Notes: generated by a model from the letters alone, not told the origin. Shown: positions 52,056 to 60,808, counted from the stretch's first letter. The stretch is 64,000 nt of DNA from GAS188 sp963713805 (GCA_963713805.1 CAVQNF010000025.1:62001-126000), one strand, 5' to 3'. Translations and numbers: made by a program.

Positions 52056-52766
52056 TCAGAGATTCCCGGAGGTCTCGGTCGAGAAGGACAGCCGCGTCCT
52101 GACTTCCGAGACGAGATATTTGGTGTATTCGAACATGATGAGCCGCACCGTCCGTTCGTCCGCCCACCAGCTGTCGAGGTCGAGGCCGGGCGCGAGCACC
52201 GGATCGGGAATGAGCTGGACGCCGGGCAAGGCGCTCCTCAATTCATTGAGCGCGCGCGGCATGTGATAGGCGCCCGTCACCACGATGAGCGAACGATATT
52301 CATGTGCCTTGACCCAGCGCGCGATCTCCGTCGCATTGCCGACGGTGTTACGCGCCCGCCGGTCGATGTCGATGCAGCATCTGAACACCGCTTCATTCTG
52401 ATCGACGGCCTCAGCGATCGCTTTCGCCGAGGTGTGGTCGTTGACACCGCTGATCAGAAGGCGTCGTCCCTGACCGGCGGCGATCAGGTCGACCGCCTTG
52501 GCGACGCGGTTTTCACCTCCCGTGAGCACGACGACGGCATCGGCGGTCAGGTTCGAGGGTTTCGGGCGCGGCAGCGCTTCGGCGAAGCGCACCAGCCCCG
52601 CTCCGAACAGCGCGACCGCGACGATGCAGAAGACGCTGAGCGCCCGCCCCGCACGGCGACTCCAACGCAAACGCGTCCCAGGGGGCGAAGCCTTTTCCGA
52701 CACGCCCTGCGGTCGGCGCGCCGGCGGAGCTTCGCTCACGTAAATCCGCGGCTCATTCAACGACAT
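52056..52766 (-). CDS. YdcF/ElyC (DUF218) family membrane protein
   Basis: 236 residues, intact. A proline-rich cytoplasmic N-terminus of about 38 residues is followed by one membrane helix ('LSVFCIVAVALFGAGLVRF'). The DUF218 domain has 'ADAVVVLTGGENRVAKAVDL', 'GRRLLISGVNDHTSAKAIAE', 'CIDIDRRARNTVGNATEIAR' and 'SLIVVTGAYHMPRALNELRS'. Family members act on envelope lipid carriers or peptidoglycan precursors (ElyC, SanA). In Hyphomicrobiales the gene regularly follows ftsEX, as here, so an envelope role linked to division is likely. Confidence 0.82.
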   Translation of the reverse strand: MSLNEPRIYVSEAPPARRPQGVSEKASPPGTRLRWSRRAGRALSVFCIVAVALFGAGLVRFAEALPRPKPSNLTADAVVVLTGGENRVAKAVDLIAAGQGRRLLISGVNDHTSAKAIAEAVDQNEAVFRCCIDIDRRARNTVGNATEIARWVKAHEYRSLIVVTGAYHMPRALNELRSALPGVQLIPDPVLAPGLDLDSWWADERTVRLIMFEYTKYLVSEVRTRLSFSTETSGNL

Positions 52767-53266
52767 CGCCTCTCATGGCCGCACGTCGCGGGGAGAAGGG
52801 ACAAAGTCAAGCGAATTCCTTCACGACAGGTTAATCTCGCGAGCGCCCGGCGCCAACAGTAAAAGCACGAGCATCTTGTCCGAACGCTCGAACGCGAAAC
52901 TTTCCAGTCGCGCGCCGTGCAAGCTCTTCTCTTTCGGAGGCAGAACTCCCGCAGCGCGTTTCATAATCTTCGACAAGACAAACATCATGTCGAAAAGATG
53001 AAGCAGGCGGCGGCCTCCCCTGCAAGGCAATCCCGCCTGTTCGCTTTCCCGGCGTCGCACGCGAAGGAAGCGAGAATACGCCGAGAAGCCGATGCCTCAG
53101 GTCGGGAGCTCCCACCTCCGCTCTTTCCCGCGAAAGCGGGAACCTAGACTTCCCTGCAAGCCCGATCCCGCAGGAAGGCCTGGGTGCCCGCCTTCGCGGG
53201 CATGAGCGGAAAACGTAGTCGCCTTACGCGGTAAATTGAAAGAATGCCGCGAGCGCGGCCAGGATT
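52767..53266. other. 500-bp gap between ydcF and ftsX with two repeat hairpins
   Basis: No gene is supported. At 53125-53202 lie two short palindromic repeats (separate entry); the rest shows neither a strong promoter nor a terminator. The ydcF promoter must be here if the gene is not read from ftsEX. Confidence 0.5.
53125..53202. repeat. pair of REP-like hairpins
   Basis: TTCCCGC-GAAA-GCGGGAA (53125-53142) and TGCCCGC-CTTC-GCGGGCA (53185-53202) are perfect 7-bp stems with tetraloops. The first reads as the reverse complement of the second with small changes, i.e. they face each other. This resembles dispersed repeat palindromes (REP/BIME type) of proteobacterial intergenic regions. Confidence 0.55.
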
Positions 53267-54262
53267 TCACGCCATCGCGCGCAGGCGCCGCTTCACGGTC
53301 ATGCGCGATACGATCGATGTCGAATAGGCGACCGTCATCGCCACCACCGCGATGAGCGCGTAACCGGGCGCGCCGAACTGGAAAGAGCCGAACACGGCTT
53401 CCATCTGGTCGGCGGCCGCGCTCGAAGCGAATTTCGTCGATAATATGCCGGCAATGAAATAGCAGATGGCGGCCGCGGCCGCGCCGAGAAAGCCCCCTTC
53501 GACGCCCAGCGCGAAAAAGCGCCGCTGGAACTCGCGCGCGACGAAGTTATCATCCGCTCCGACAAGGTGCAGCACCTCGACCACTTCGTGATTGAGGGCG
53601 ACGGCGGAGCGCGTGGCGAAGCCGACGGCGAGCGCGCTCGCGGCAAGGACGAGGGCGACGATTCCGATCGCGACCACGATCAGCGCGTTCGCCATGGCGG
53701 ACAGGCGCGAAATGAAGGCGCGGTGATCGTCGAGCGACGCGGAAGGTCCCAGCGCCGCGAGCCTGCGGGCGAGAGCGGCGGTGTCGGGCTTCGCATTCGG
53801 CTGTTGCGCCAAGGTGATCATGCGCGGGATCGGCAGGTCGGTGACGTCGAGCCCCGTGCCGATCCAGGGTTGCAGGAGCGCCTCGGATTCGGCACGGGTG
53901 AAAACCTTCACCCCGGCCACTCCCGCGGTCTTGCGGGCCGCATCCGCCGCCGCCGCCACGTCGGCTTCGATATCGCGGCCGGGCATCGGTCGAACTTCGA
54001 TCGTCATTTCGCTCGCGATCGAGGAGGTCCAATCCTGGACGGCGCGCGAGACGAGATGGGCGGCGCCGGCCGCGAGGCAGGCGAGAAACGTCATGATGGC
54101 GATGACCATCACCAGCGAACGACCCGCGATCGACCGCTGCGGGACGAGCGAGCCCTGGCGGCGCAGAAGCCCGGGCCCGGTCGAGGACGGAGCCGCTGCC
54201 GCGGCCGGCCCCTGGCCCTCTCGTGCATCCGCGGGAGATGCGTCGCGAGCGCCGCCTTTCAT
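53267..54262 (-). CDS. ftsX: cell division protein FtsX
   Basis: 331 residues, intact. It has a cytoplasmic Pro/Ala-rich N-terminus, helix 1 'SLVMVIAIMTFLACLAAGAA', then a periplasmic domain of about 130 residues ('EMTIEVRPMPGRDIEADVAA'). Three C-terminal helices follow ('ALIVVAIGIVALVLAASALA', 'GGFLGAAAAAICYFIAGILS', 'GYALIAVVAMTVAYSTSIVS'). 'HEVVEVLHLVGADDNFVARE' is the conserved FtsX loop that contacts FtsE. With FtsE it controls periplasmic peptidoglycan hydrolases at the septum. Its ATG overlaps the ftsE stop. Confidence 0.9.
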   Translation of the reverse strand: MKGGARDASPADAREGQGPAAAAAPSSTGPGLLRRQGSLVPQRSIAGRSLVMVIAIMTFLACLAAGAAHLVSRAVQDWTSSIASEMTIEVRPMPGRDIEADVAAAADAARKTAGVAGVKVFTRAESEALLQPWIGTGLDVTDLPIPRMITLAQQPNAKPDTAALARRLAALGPSASLDDHRAFISRLSAMANALIVVAIGIVALVLAASALAVGFATRSAVALNHEVVEVLHLVGADDNFVAREFQRRFFALGVEGGFLGAAAAAICYFIAGILSTKFASSAAADQMEAVFGSFQFGAPGYALIAVVAMTVAYSTSIVSRMTVKRRLRAMA

Positions 54263-54972
54263 CAGCGCAGCTCCTCCATGCCTGTCGGCTCCTCGACCCT
54301 GAGCCGGCCGTCGCCGAGCACCAGGCGCCGCGCTTCGAACTGCTCCATCAGGGAATAATCATGGGTCGCGATGATGATCGCCGTGCCCAGGCGATGCAAT
54401 TCCACGAAGAGGCGCAAGAGCCTGCGCGCCAAGGTCGGGTCGACATTGCCGGTTGGTTCGTCCGCGATCAGGAATTCGGGCTTGGCGATCAAGGCGCGCG
54501 CGATGGCGGCGCGCTGCTTTTCTCCGCCGGAAAGGACCGGCGGCAGCACATGCATGCGGTCGCCGAGGCCGACCCATTGCAAAAGCTCGATCACCTCGGG
54601 CCGGTAGCTCGCCTCGCCCCGCCCTTGGACCCGCATGGGGAGCGCCACATTCTCGAAAGTCGTCAGATGGTCGAGCAGGCGGAACTCCTGGAACACCACG
54701 CCCGTCTTGCGGCGCACCATCGTCAGCTCCGTCTCCGACATGCGCGCCACGTCCGAGCCGTACATTTCGATGACGCCCCGCGTCGGACGCAAGGAAAGCA
54801 TGATGAGCTTGAGCAATGTCGATTTGCCGGCGCCCGAGGGGCCGGTGAGAAACTGGAACGAGCAGGGCGCGATCGCGAAGGTGAGGTCGCGCAGGATCTC
54901 GGGCCCCACGCCGTAGCGCATGCCGACATGCTCGAAGCGAATCATCGGGGCGGCGTCGGCTGCCTCATTCAT
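54262..54972 (-). CDS. ftsE: cell division ATP-binding protein FtsE
   Basis: 236 residues, intact. 'MIRFEHVGMRYGVGPEILRD' opens the ABC domain after a short extension. 'FLTGPSGAGKSTLLKLIMLS' is Walker A; 'RRKTGVVFQEFRLLDHLTTF' is the FtsE-like Q-loop. 'PPVLSGGEKQRAAIARALIA' is the signature and 'FLIADEPTGNVDPTLARRLL' Walker B. The protein drives FtsX conformational changes. A DUF3426-like gene is divergent from it, an arrangement typical of the order. Confidence 0.95.
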   Translation of the reverse strand: MNEAADAAPMIRFEHVGMRYGVGPEILRDLTFAIAPCSFQFLTGPSGAGKSTLLKLIMLSLRPTRGVIEMYGSDVARMSETELTMVRRKTGVVFQEFRLLDHLTTFENVALPMRVQGRGEASYRPEVIELLQWVGLGDRMHVLPPVLSGGEKQRAAIARALIAKPEFLIADEPTGNVDPTLARRLLRLFVELHRLGTAIIIATHDYSLMEQFEARRLVLGDGRLRVEEPTGMEELR

Positions 54973-55098
54973 CGGCTGTTAACCATGCTCGTCGACCATT
55001 CGAGAACCGACGGAATGCCGCGCTTCGTGCTCGAATAGGCATTGCCGGATTGCGAACCGGATGCAAGCGGGCCGTGACGCAAAGGCCTTGCCGACCGT

Positions 55099-55160
55099 GG
55101 CGCGAGCGAAGACATGGCGCGAGCCAAGACATGGCGCGAGCGAAGACATGGCGCGAGCGA
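55099..55160. repeat. 17-bp tandem repeat x3.6 before the DUF3426-like gene
   Basis: GGCGCGAGCGAAGACAT at 55099-55115, with one change (CC for CG) at 55116-55132, identical at 55133-55149, and a partial copy GGCGCGAGCGA at 55150-55160. It sits between ftsE and the divergent gene and ends 13 bp before that gene's ATG. Confidence 0.85.
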
Positions 55161-55173
55161 TGAGGGACGGCAG

Positions 55174-55746
55174 ATGAACCTCGCATATGATTTGAGCAAG
55201 CGTGGCGACATGAGCCGGATATTCGAGCGAGGTCCGAAATTTCAGCCTCGCGCGCCCGAATGGCGAGGGGAGGAAAGCGAGGAGAGGCGTGCGGACCCGC
55301 CGCAGGCTCCCGCAAGGCATGGCGTCGGCCACTGGCTCGCCGGGCTCGGAACCGGGCTTGGAGCCCTCATCATCCTTGGTGCGCTCGCGAAACCCGGCAT
55401 GCTCGTGCGTCTCCTGCCGCGAACCGCGGAGGTTTACGCGGCGATCGGGGTGCCGGTCAATCTGCGCGGCCTGGCGTTCGAGCACGTCGCGGCCCGATTC
55501 GAGGAAGCGGGAAAAGGCCGGTTCCTCACCGTCGAGGGGCTGCTGCGCAATGTCGCGCGAGGCAATCGAGACGTCCCGCGCCTGCGTCTGTCGTTGGCCG
55601 ATGCTGCCGGAAGGTCCGTCTACACCTGGACGGCGAGCTCGGGAATCAAGGCGCTCCCGCCCGGCGAAACCGCGCCCTTCCGCGCCAGGCTCGCCGCGCC
55701 GCCCACCGAGGCGCAGGCGGTGACGGTCGATCTCGTGCCCGAATAG
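55174..55746 (+). CDS. DUF3426-like protein lacking the N-terminal zinc ribbon
   Basis: 190 residues, ATG 55174 with GAGGGA upstream. It has a membrane helix at about residues 55-75 ('WLAGLGTGLGALIILGALA') and a C-terminal domain 'GVPVNLRGLAFEHVAARFEE', 'FLTVEGLLRNVARGNRDVP', 'RLRLSLADAAGRSVYTWTAS' that matches DUF3426. Homologues next to ftsE usually begin with an MJ0042-type zinc ribbon (two CxxC pairs). No Cys pair is present here, and the region where it should be encoded holds the 17-bp tandem repeat. Either the finger was lost or it lies in a degraded segment. Function is unknown. Confidence 0.7.
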   Translation: MNLAYDLSKRGDMSRIFERGPKFQPRAPEWRGEESEERRADPPQAPARHGVGHWLAGLGTGLGALIILGALAKPGMLVRLLPRTAEVYAAIGVPVNLRGLAFEHVAARFEEAGKGRFLTVEGLLRNVARGNRDVPRLRLSLADAAGRSVYTWTASSGIKALPPGETAPFRARLAAPPTEAQAVTVDLVPE

Positions 55747-55839
55747 CGGCACCTCGGATCTCGCGGTCGCAAAGGGCGCGGTTTGCCGATAAGATCGACG
55801 GCCGCGACGGCCGCGACGCGGCGAGGGAGAAATGACCGC

Positions 55840-57012
55840 ATGACCGAGGATGCTCGGCGCTCCGGCGCCAATGACAGGGCGTTGTCGCCGCGCACCCTGG
55901 CGGTGCAGGCGATGGGGTCGGTCGATTCCGTCACCAAAGCCATCGTCATGCCGCTGCACATGTCGACCACCTATGTGCGCGACCCGGATAACCAGTACCG
56001 ATCCGGCTTTTCCTATGGGCGGCCGCATAATGCCACGGTGCGTGAGGCGGAAGCCGTGCTCGCCGCGCTCGAAGGCGCGGCCGCGGCGCTGCTCTTCGCT
56101 TCCGGGATGGCGGCGATCTCGGCCGTGTTCCAAGCTTTCGAGGCCGGCGATCGCATCGTCGCGCAGGAGGTGATGTATACCGGCTCGCGCAACTGGCTGC
56201 GCGACGAGGCGAAGCGCCGTGGCCTTACCTTCGCGCGCGTGGACACCAGCGACCTCGACGTGCTGCGCAAGGCCGTCGAGGCTGGGCCCACGAAGCTCGT
56301 CTGGCTCGAGACGCCGGGAAATCCGCTCTGGACGATCACCGACATCGCGGCCGCCGCCAAGATCGCGCATGGCGCCGGCGCGAAGCTCGCCGTCGATTCG
56401 ACCGTGGCGACGCCGGTGCTCACGAACCCGCTCGCGCTCGGTGCCGACATCGTGATGCATTCGGCGACGAAATATCTGAACGGCCATTCCGACGTGATCG
56501 CCGGCGCTCTGGCCTTTGCGAGGCGGGACGCCGTTTTCGAACGGCTCCAAGGCATCCGCACGATTTATGGCGGCGTGCTCGGGCCGTTCGAGGCCTTTCT
56601 CCTCATCCGCGGCATGCGCACGCTTCATCTGCGCGTCGAGGCCCAATGCCGGACCGCGATGTTCCTCGCCGAAAAGCTCGCGGTCCATCCCGCCGTCACG
56701 CGCGTCCTCTACCCGGGGCTGCCGTCTCATCCCAATCACGATGTGGCGCGCCGCCAGATGCGCGGGGGCTTTTCAGGGATGCTCTCGATCGCGGTGCGGG
56801 GAGGGGAGGCGCGCGCCGTCGCGACGGCGGCACGCGTCAAGGTGTGGAAGCGCGCAACCTCGCTCGGCGGCGTCGAAAGCCTGATCGAGCATCGCGCCTC
56901 GGTGGAAGGCGAGGGCACGCCTTGTCCCCCCGATATCCTGCGTCTTTCGGTCGGCCTCGAGGATCCGCAGGATCTCTACGCCGATCTCGATCAGGCGCTC
57001 ACGGGGGAGTAG
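55840..57012 (+). CDS. Cys/Met metabolism PLP-dependent enzyme (cystathionine beta-lyase/gamma-synthase type)
   Basis: 390 residues, intact, ATG 55840. 'MSTTYVRDPDNQYRSGFSYG' and 'LEGAAAALLFASGMAAISAV' (cofactor phosphate loop) open the domain. 'KLAVDSTVATPVLTNPLALG' has the PLP-contacting Asp, and 'SATKYLNGHSDVIAGAL' the Lys that forms the Schiff base. The end 'LRLSVGLEDPQDLYADLDQA' is typical. The enzyme cleaves or forms cystathionine, or acts as methionine gamma-lyase or O-acetylhomoserine sulfhydrylase; these cannot be separated by eye. It is convergent with argB across a long inverted repeat. Confidence 0.88.
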   Translation: MTEDARRSGANDRALSPRTLAVQAMGSVDSVTKAIVMPLHMSTTYVRDPDNQYRSGFSYGRPHNATVREAEAVLAALEGAAAALLFASGMAAISAVFQAFEAGDRIVAQEVMYTGSRNWLRDEAKRRGLTFARVDTSDLDVLRKAVEAGPTKLVWLETPGNPLWTITDIAAAAKIAHGAGAKLAVDSTVATPVLTNPLALGADIVMHSATKYLNGHSDVIAGALAFARRDAVFERLQGIRTIYGGVLGPFEAFLLIRGMRTLHLRVEAQCRTAMFLAEKLAVHPAVTRVLYPGLPSHPNHDVARRQMRGGFSGMLSIAVRGGEARAVATAARVKVWKRATSLGGVESLIEHRASVEGEGTPCPPDILRLSVGLEDPQDLYADLDQALTGE

Positions 57013-57136
57013 CGAGTGGCGAGTAGTGAGTGGCGTAAAGTGAGAAGTGAGAAGTGAGAAGTGAAAAGTGAGACGTGAGTTATTCGCTTTTCACAATTCA
57101 CTACTCACTACTACTCACTCACTACTCGCTACTCGC
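57012..57136. repeat. 125-bp imperfect dyad with internal 7-bp repeats
   Basis: The left arm 57012-57032 and the right arm 57116-57136 pair in 20 of 21 positions. Between them is a 7-bp tandem array (AAGTGAG x6, 57038-57079, two units with one change) and a run of ACTCACT-type units in the opposite sense, so the whole stretch can form one long hairpin. It lies between two convergent genes and could end both transcripts. Confidence 0.8.
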
Positions 57137-57145
57137 CATCCCCCC

Positions 57146-58036
57146 TCACCGCTTGATGATCGTGCCGGCGCCGTGATCCGTGAACAGCTCGACGAGCACA
57201 GCATGAGGTTGCTTGCCGTCGAGGATCACCACGGCCTCGACGCCCTGCTCGATGGCGTCGATGCAGGTCTCCACCTTGGGGATCATGCCGGCCGTGATGG
57301 TGCCGTCGGCGATGAGCGCGCGGCACCGATCGACCGTCAGCTCGGAGATGAGCTCCTTGTTCTTGTCGAGCACGCCCGGAACATCGGTGAGAAGCAGCAG
57401 GCGCTTCGCGCGCATCGCGCCCGCGATGGCGCCCGCGAAAGTGTCGCCGTTCACGTTGTAGGTCTTGCCGTCCGGGCCGGGGCAGACCGGGGCGAGCACC
57501 GGGATCAGCTCGGCCTTCAGCACGGCGTCGAGCACGGTGCGGTCGACCTTTTCCGGCTCGCCGACGAGGCCGAGGTCGACGATCGCCTCGATCTTGCTGT
57601 CGGGATCGACGACGCTGCGCATCAGCTTCTTGGCGGTGACGAGCGAGCCGTCCTTGCCGCAAAGTCCGACCGCCTTGCCGCCCTCGGCCGATATCCAGCT
57701 CACGATCTGCTTGTTGATCGAGCCGGCGAGCACCATTTCCACGACCTCGACGGACTTTTCGTCGGTCACGCGCAGCCCATCGCGAAATTCCGATTTGATG
57801 CCGAGCTTGTCGAGCATGGCGCCGATTTGCGGGCCGCCGCCATGGCAGACGATCGGCTTCACGCCGGCCTGCTCGAGCAGCACGACATCCTCGGCGAAAT
57901 CCTCGGCCGCGGCCGAGGAGCCCATGGCGTGGCCGCCGTATTTGATCACGACGACCTGCTGGTCATAGCGCTGCATATGCGGCAGCGCCTGCACCAGGAG
58001 ATGGGCCTGGGCCGAGGCGGTGGGCAAGTCGGTCAT
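57146..58036 (-). CDS. argB: acetylglutamate kinase
   Basis: 296 residues, intact. ArgB phosphorylates N-acetylglutamate, the second step of arginine synthesis. 'QQVVVIKYGGHAMGSSAAAE' is the nucleotide loop, 'KPIVCHGGGPQIGAMLDKLG' the second Gly-rich loop, and 'YNVNGDTFAGAIAGAMRAKR' binds acetylglutamate. 'LLLLTDVPGVLDKNKELISE' and 'ITAGMIPKVETCIDAIEQGV' complete the amino-acid kinase fold. ATG 58036 ('MTDLPTASAQAHLLV') gives the family start. argJ is at 9-10 kb, so the arginine genes are dispersed. Confidence 0.96.
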   Translation of the reverse strand: MTDLPTASAQAHLLVQALPHMQRYDQQVVVIKYGGHAMGSSAAAEDFAEDVVLLEQAGVKPIVCHGGGPQIGAMLDKLGIKSEFRDGLRVTDEKSVEVVEMVLAGSINKQIVSWISAEGGKAVGLCGKDGSLVTAKKLMRSVVDPDSKIEAIVDLGLVGEPEKVDRTVLDAVLKAELIPVLAPVCPGPDGKTYNVNGDTFAGAIAGAMRAKRLLLLTDVPGVLDKNKELISELTVDRCRALIADGTITAGMIPKVETCIDAIEQGVEAVVILDGKQPHAVLVELFTDHGAGTIIKR

Positions 58037-58112
58037 GGGAGGAAGCTGTCCGAAGGTTGAGGGCCGCGATCTTCTAGAGCATTTTTTGCCCGAGTGGGAA
58101 TCGGCGACGCCA

Positions 58113-58154
58113 GGAAAATCCAGACTGGAAAATCCGGACTGGAAAATCCGGGCT
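58113..58154. repeat. 14-bp tandem repeat x3 upstream of argB
   Basis: GGAAAATCCAGACT (58113-58126), GGAAAATCCGGACT (58127-58140) and GGAAAATCCGGGCT (58141-58154). It lies 77-118 bp upstream of the argB start, where the promoter is expected, next to a possible dispersed repeat fragment (58072-58110). Confidence 0.85.
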
Positions 58155-58317
58155 CGCGCCGGGCGAAGACGCGCTGCCGCGCACTCAAACACCGACCGCG
58201 ACGGCCGGGCCGCAGCGGGACGTTAGCGCGGGGATAGCCGGCGAGGATCGCCGATCCGGCCTGACGGATCGAAACCCGGTATGCCGAGCCTCAACGGTCC
58301 GCCGACGACACTCGCAC

Positions 58318-59601
58318 TCACTTTTCGATGGCGGCGTAGACCATGTTGCGCAAGAGGCCGCGGTAGTGCACGCGCTGCTTCGGCGATTGCATCATGAACA
58401 CGACGAGCATGTCGTTTTTCGGGTCGACCCAGAAATAGGTGCCGCCCGCTCCGCCCCAATACCAGTCGCCCGGCTCGCCATTGGCCGCCGGGCCGCCCCG
58501 CGTCAGGCGCACCGCGACGCCGAGCCCGAAGCCGTAACCCGGCCCCGGCAGGTAATAGGGGCCGGGATGCACCTCCGTTCCCATCTGGTCCGAGGTCATG
58601 TAGGCGACCGTCTCAGGCCCGAGGTAGCGCTTGCTCTCGAGCGTGCCGCCGTTGAGGAGCATTTGCAGGAGGCGCGCATAATCGGTCGCAGTCGACACCA
58701 TGCCGCCACCGCCCGACTCCCAGGGCCGCACATCGGTCGGATCGCTCATCGTGAGATCGACTCCCATGACCTTGTCGTCGGGGAAAGGCTGGGCGATGCG
58801 CGCCTTGCGCGCGGCCTCGGTCACGTAGAAGCTCGTATCCGGCATCTGCAAGGGATCGAGCAACCGGTCCTTCTCGTATTGATAGAGCGATTTGCCCGAG
58901 ACCACCTCGACCAGGCGCCCGAGCACGTCGATCGAGTAGCTGTAATCCCACGTCGTGCCGGGCTGATAGGCGAGCGGCAGCTTGGCGAGCCGGTCGGCGA
59001 GCTCGGCATTGGTGAATTTGCCGCTCAGGAGGTCGACGCCTTGATAGGCTTTCTTGACGAGCGTATCGCCGAAGAACCCGTAGGTGATGCCGGAGGTGTG
59101 CCGCATCAGGTCGAGCACGGTGATCGGCCGGCGCGCCGGGACGAGCTGTAGCACATTCGTGTCCCCGCCCGCCGGATTCGGCACCGCGACGCCGACATTC
59201 ATGTTGGCGAATTGCGGCAGGTATTTCGCGATCGGGTCGTCGAGCGAGATGAGCCCGTCCTCGACCAGCGTCAGCGCCGCCGTGACCGTGACCATCTTGC
59301 TCATCGAATAGATGCGGAAAATCGAATCGGGCGTCATCGGCGCGTTTTCCTGCGGATCGCGCGCCCCGACCGCTTGGAGATAGGCGATCTTTCCGTGCCG
59401 GGCGATCAGCAACACGCCGCCGACCAGCGTCTTCTGCGCCACGTCGTTCTTCAGGACGGCGGTGATCTTGTCGAGACGCTCGGCGGATAATCCGACCTCG
59501 CTCGGCGTGGCACGCGGCAGCTCGGCGCAGAACGCGCTCGTCGTGAAGGCGAGGCCGGCGAGGAGCGCCGCCAATCCGGCCCTGAAGCTCATGCTTCGCA
59601 T
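58318..59601 (-). CDS. secreted serine hydrolase (class C beta-lactamase/esterase family)
   Basis: 427 residues, intact. The signal peptide 'FRAGLAALLAGLAFTTSAFC' is cleaved before 'ELPRATPSEVGLSAERL'. The active-site Ser-x-x-Lys is in 'SIFRIYSMSKMVTVTAALTL', the Tyr motif in 'WDYSYSIDVLGRLVEVVSG', and 'YWGGAGGTYFWVDPKNDMLV' is near the third motif (Gly-rich instead of KTG). This set is typical of EstB/AmpC-like esterases or D-peptidases rather than true beta-lactamases. It acts in the periplasm; the substrate is unknown. The start could be ATG 59601 or 59592. It is a single gene. Confidence 0.85.
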   Translation of the reverse strand: MRSMSFRAGLAALLAGLAFTTSAFCAELPRATPSEVGLSAERLDKITAVLKNDVAQKTLVGGVLLIARHGKIAYLQAVGARDPQENAPMTPDSIFRIYSMSKMVTVTAALTLVEDGLISLDDPIAKYLPQFANMNVGVAVPNPAGGDTNVLQLVPARRPITVLDLMRHTSGITYGFFGDTLVKKAYQGVDLLSGKFTNAELADRLAKLPLAYQPGTTWDYSYSIDVLGRLVEVVSGKSLYQYEKDRLLDPLQMPDTSFYVTEAARKARIAQPFPDDKVMGVDLTMSDPTDVRPWESGGGGMVSTATDYARLLQMLLNGGTLESKRYLGPETVAYMTSDQMGTEVHPGPYYLPGPGYGFGLGVAVRLTRGGPAANGEPGDWYWGGAGGTYFWVDPKNDMLVVFMMQSPKQRVHYRGLLRNMVYAAIEK

Positions 59602-59814
59602 CTCAACACTCCGATTCAGCGGGAAAAAAGGTTCGGTGGGCGGCATCAGCCAAGACGATAAAGCGGCGATTGCCGGCTTACAACGCGAGCACTCGATTTC
59701 GTGATCGTGAAAGCATGATCTGGAAAAGCGGAACCGGATATCCATCCCCTCCGCCCCGGGGTCGCGGGGGCCGCGTTATGGGGAATCCGGCTTTTCCGAA
59801 GAGGCGTTGCCTCC

Positions 59815-60072
59815 TCAGAAGGCCTTGAAGGTGATCATCGTGCGCGTGTCGAGGATTTCGGGAATGGTCTGCACTTTCTGCGCCACGAAATGGCCGATAT
59901 CGACCTCGGGATCGAGATGGAACTTGGCGATGATGTCGTAATTGCCCGCGGTCGAATAGATTTCCGAGGCGATCTCGGCGTCCGCGAGCGCGCTCGCGAC
60001 TTCATAGGTCTTGCCGAGCTTGCATTTGATCTCGACGAAGAAGGTCTGCATTCCCTTGGGCTTCGCGGGCAT
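59815..60072 (-). CDS. stand-alone Lrp/AsnC ligand-binding (RAM) domain protein
   Basis: 85 residues, intact. 'MQTFFVEIKCKLGKTYEVAS', 'IASEIYSTAGNYDIIAKFHL' and 'VQTIPEILDTRTMITFKAF' cover the alpha/beta RAM domain that senses amino acids in Lrp/AsnC regulators. No DNA-binding helix-turn-helix is present or encoded upstream. Such single-domain proteins can form dimers or octamers and may modulate full-length regulators or act as small-molecule binders. The start may be ATG 60072 or the internal ATG 60051, which has AAGGGA directly before it. Confidence 0.8.
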   Translation of the reverse strand: MPAKPKGMQTFFVEIKCKLGKTYEVASALADAEIASEIYSTAGNYDIIAKFHLDPEVDIGHFVAQKVQTIPEILDTRTMITFKAF

Positions 60073-60214
60073 GTCGAAAAGCTCTCCTGATGGCCTGGCC
60101 TCAATCTAGCATCCACCAGCCCTTGCCGCCATCGCCGCCGCAGGGCGCATCACCGCTTGAGCGCTCGTCACAAGCGCTCGGGTCACGCGGCAAGGCGCCG
60201 TGCGCGCGTCGCAT

Positions 60215-60451
60215 TCAGGGATGTTCAGGGATCGCCGAGGCTTTAGGCTTCGGCAATTTGCCGGTCTGCCAGCGCGCGACGAGTTTTTTCAGGACCTTTT
60301 CAGCATCCATGAGAGCTTCGCGCTTCGTCGCATGCGAGCGGCTCGATGAGCGCTCGCGCAGCTTGCCGTCTTCGTAGATGAGCCAGCGAAAGCGGCTGAC
60401 GATGTCGATGTTGCGCTCAACCGTGATGGTGAAAGGGTGGTCCTCGCTCAT
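60215..60451 (-). CDS. small conserved hypothetical protein
   Basis: 78 residues from ATG 60451. 'FTITVERNIDIVSRFRWLIY', 'EDGKLRERSSSRSHATKREA' and 'LMDAEKVLKKLVARWQTGKL' form a beta-hairpin followed by a helix. I recall similar 70-80-residue proteins in Hyphomicrobiales, with the pattern F-x-W-x3-D-G and A-T-K-R-E-A, all of unknown function. It lies just upstream of, and opposite to, the tRNA-Leu gene. Confidence 0.6.
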   Translation of the reverse strand: MSEDHPFTITVERNIDIVSRFRWLIYEDGKLRERSSSRSHATKREALMDAEKVLKKLVARWQTGKLPKPKASAIPEHP

Positions 60452-60574
60452 CGGCTCAATATGCCGGTCGCAGGGCCGCGGCGCCAGCAAAATCCGCTAC
60501 ACGCCTCGAACCGGCTCGGGGGTGGGCGCACCCCTTTGACGTGCCTTCCCGACAGTATATGAGGAGCGTCCCGA

Positions 60575-60662
60575 GCGGGCGTGGCGGAACTGGTAGACGC
60601 GCGGGACTCAAAATCCCGTTCCCCCTAAAGGAGTGTCGGTTCGATTCCGACCGCCCGCACCA
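60575..60662 (+). tRNA. tRNA-Leu (anticodon CAA)
   Basis: Class II tRNA of 88 bases including the encoded CCA. Acceptor GCGGGCG pairs with CGCCCGC; the anticodon stem GGGA/TCCC encloses loop CTCAAAA with anticodon CAA. A long variable arm (GTTCCCCCTAAAGGAGTGTC) precedes the T-arm GGTTCGATTCCGACC. It decodes UUG. Its 3' 60 bases (60603-60662) are the left attachment repeat of the element that follows. Confidence 0.95.
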
Positions 60663-60808
60663 TTTTCGATCCATTTTTCAAATGAACTGTAAAAATACAC
60701 CTCCAGAGATTTGCATGTGCCCGTCGACAACGGTCAGAACGAGGAGGTACTTATCACCTCAGCGGTTGGGCTCGTACATTTGCTGACCAAGTTTGATGGC
60801 GCGGTACG

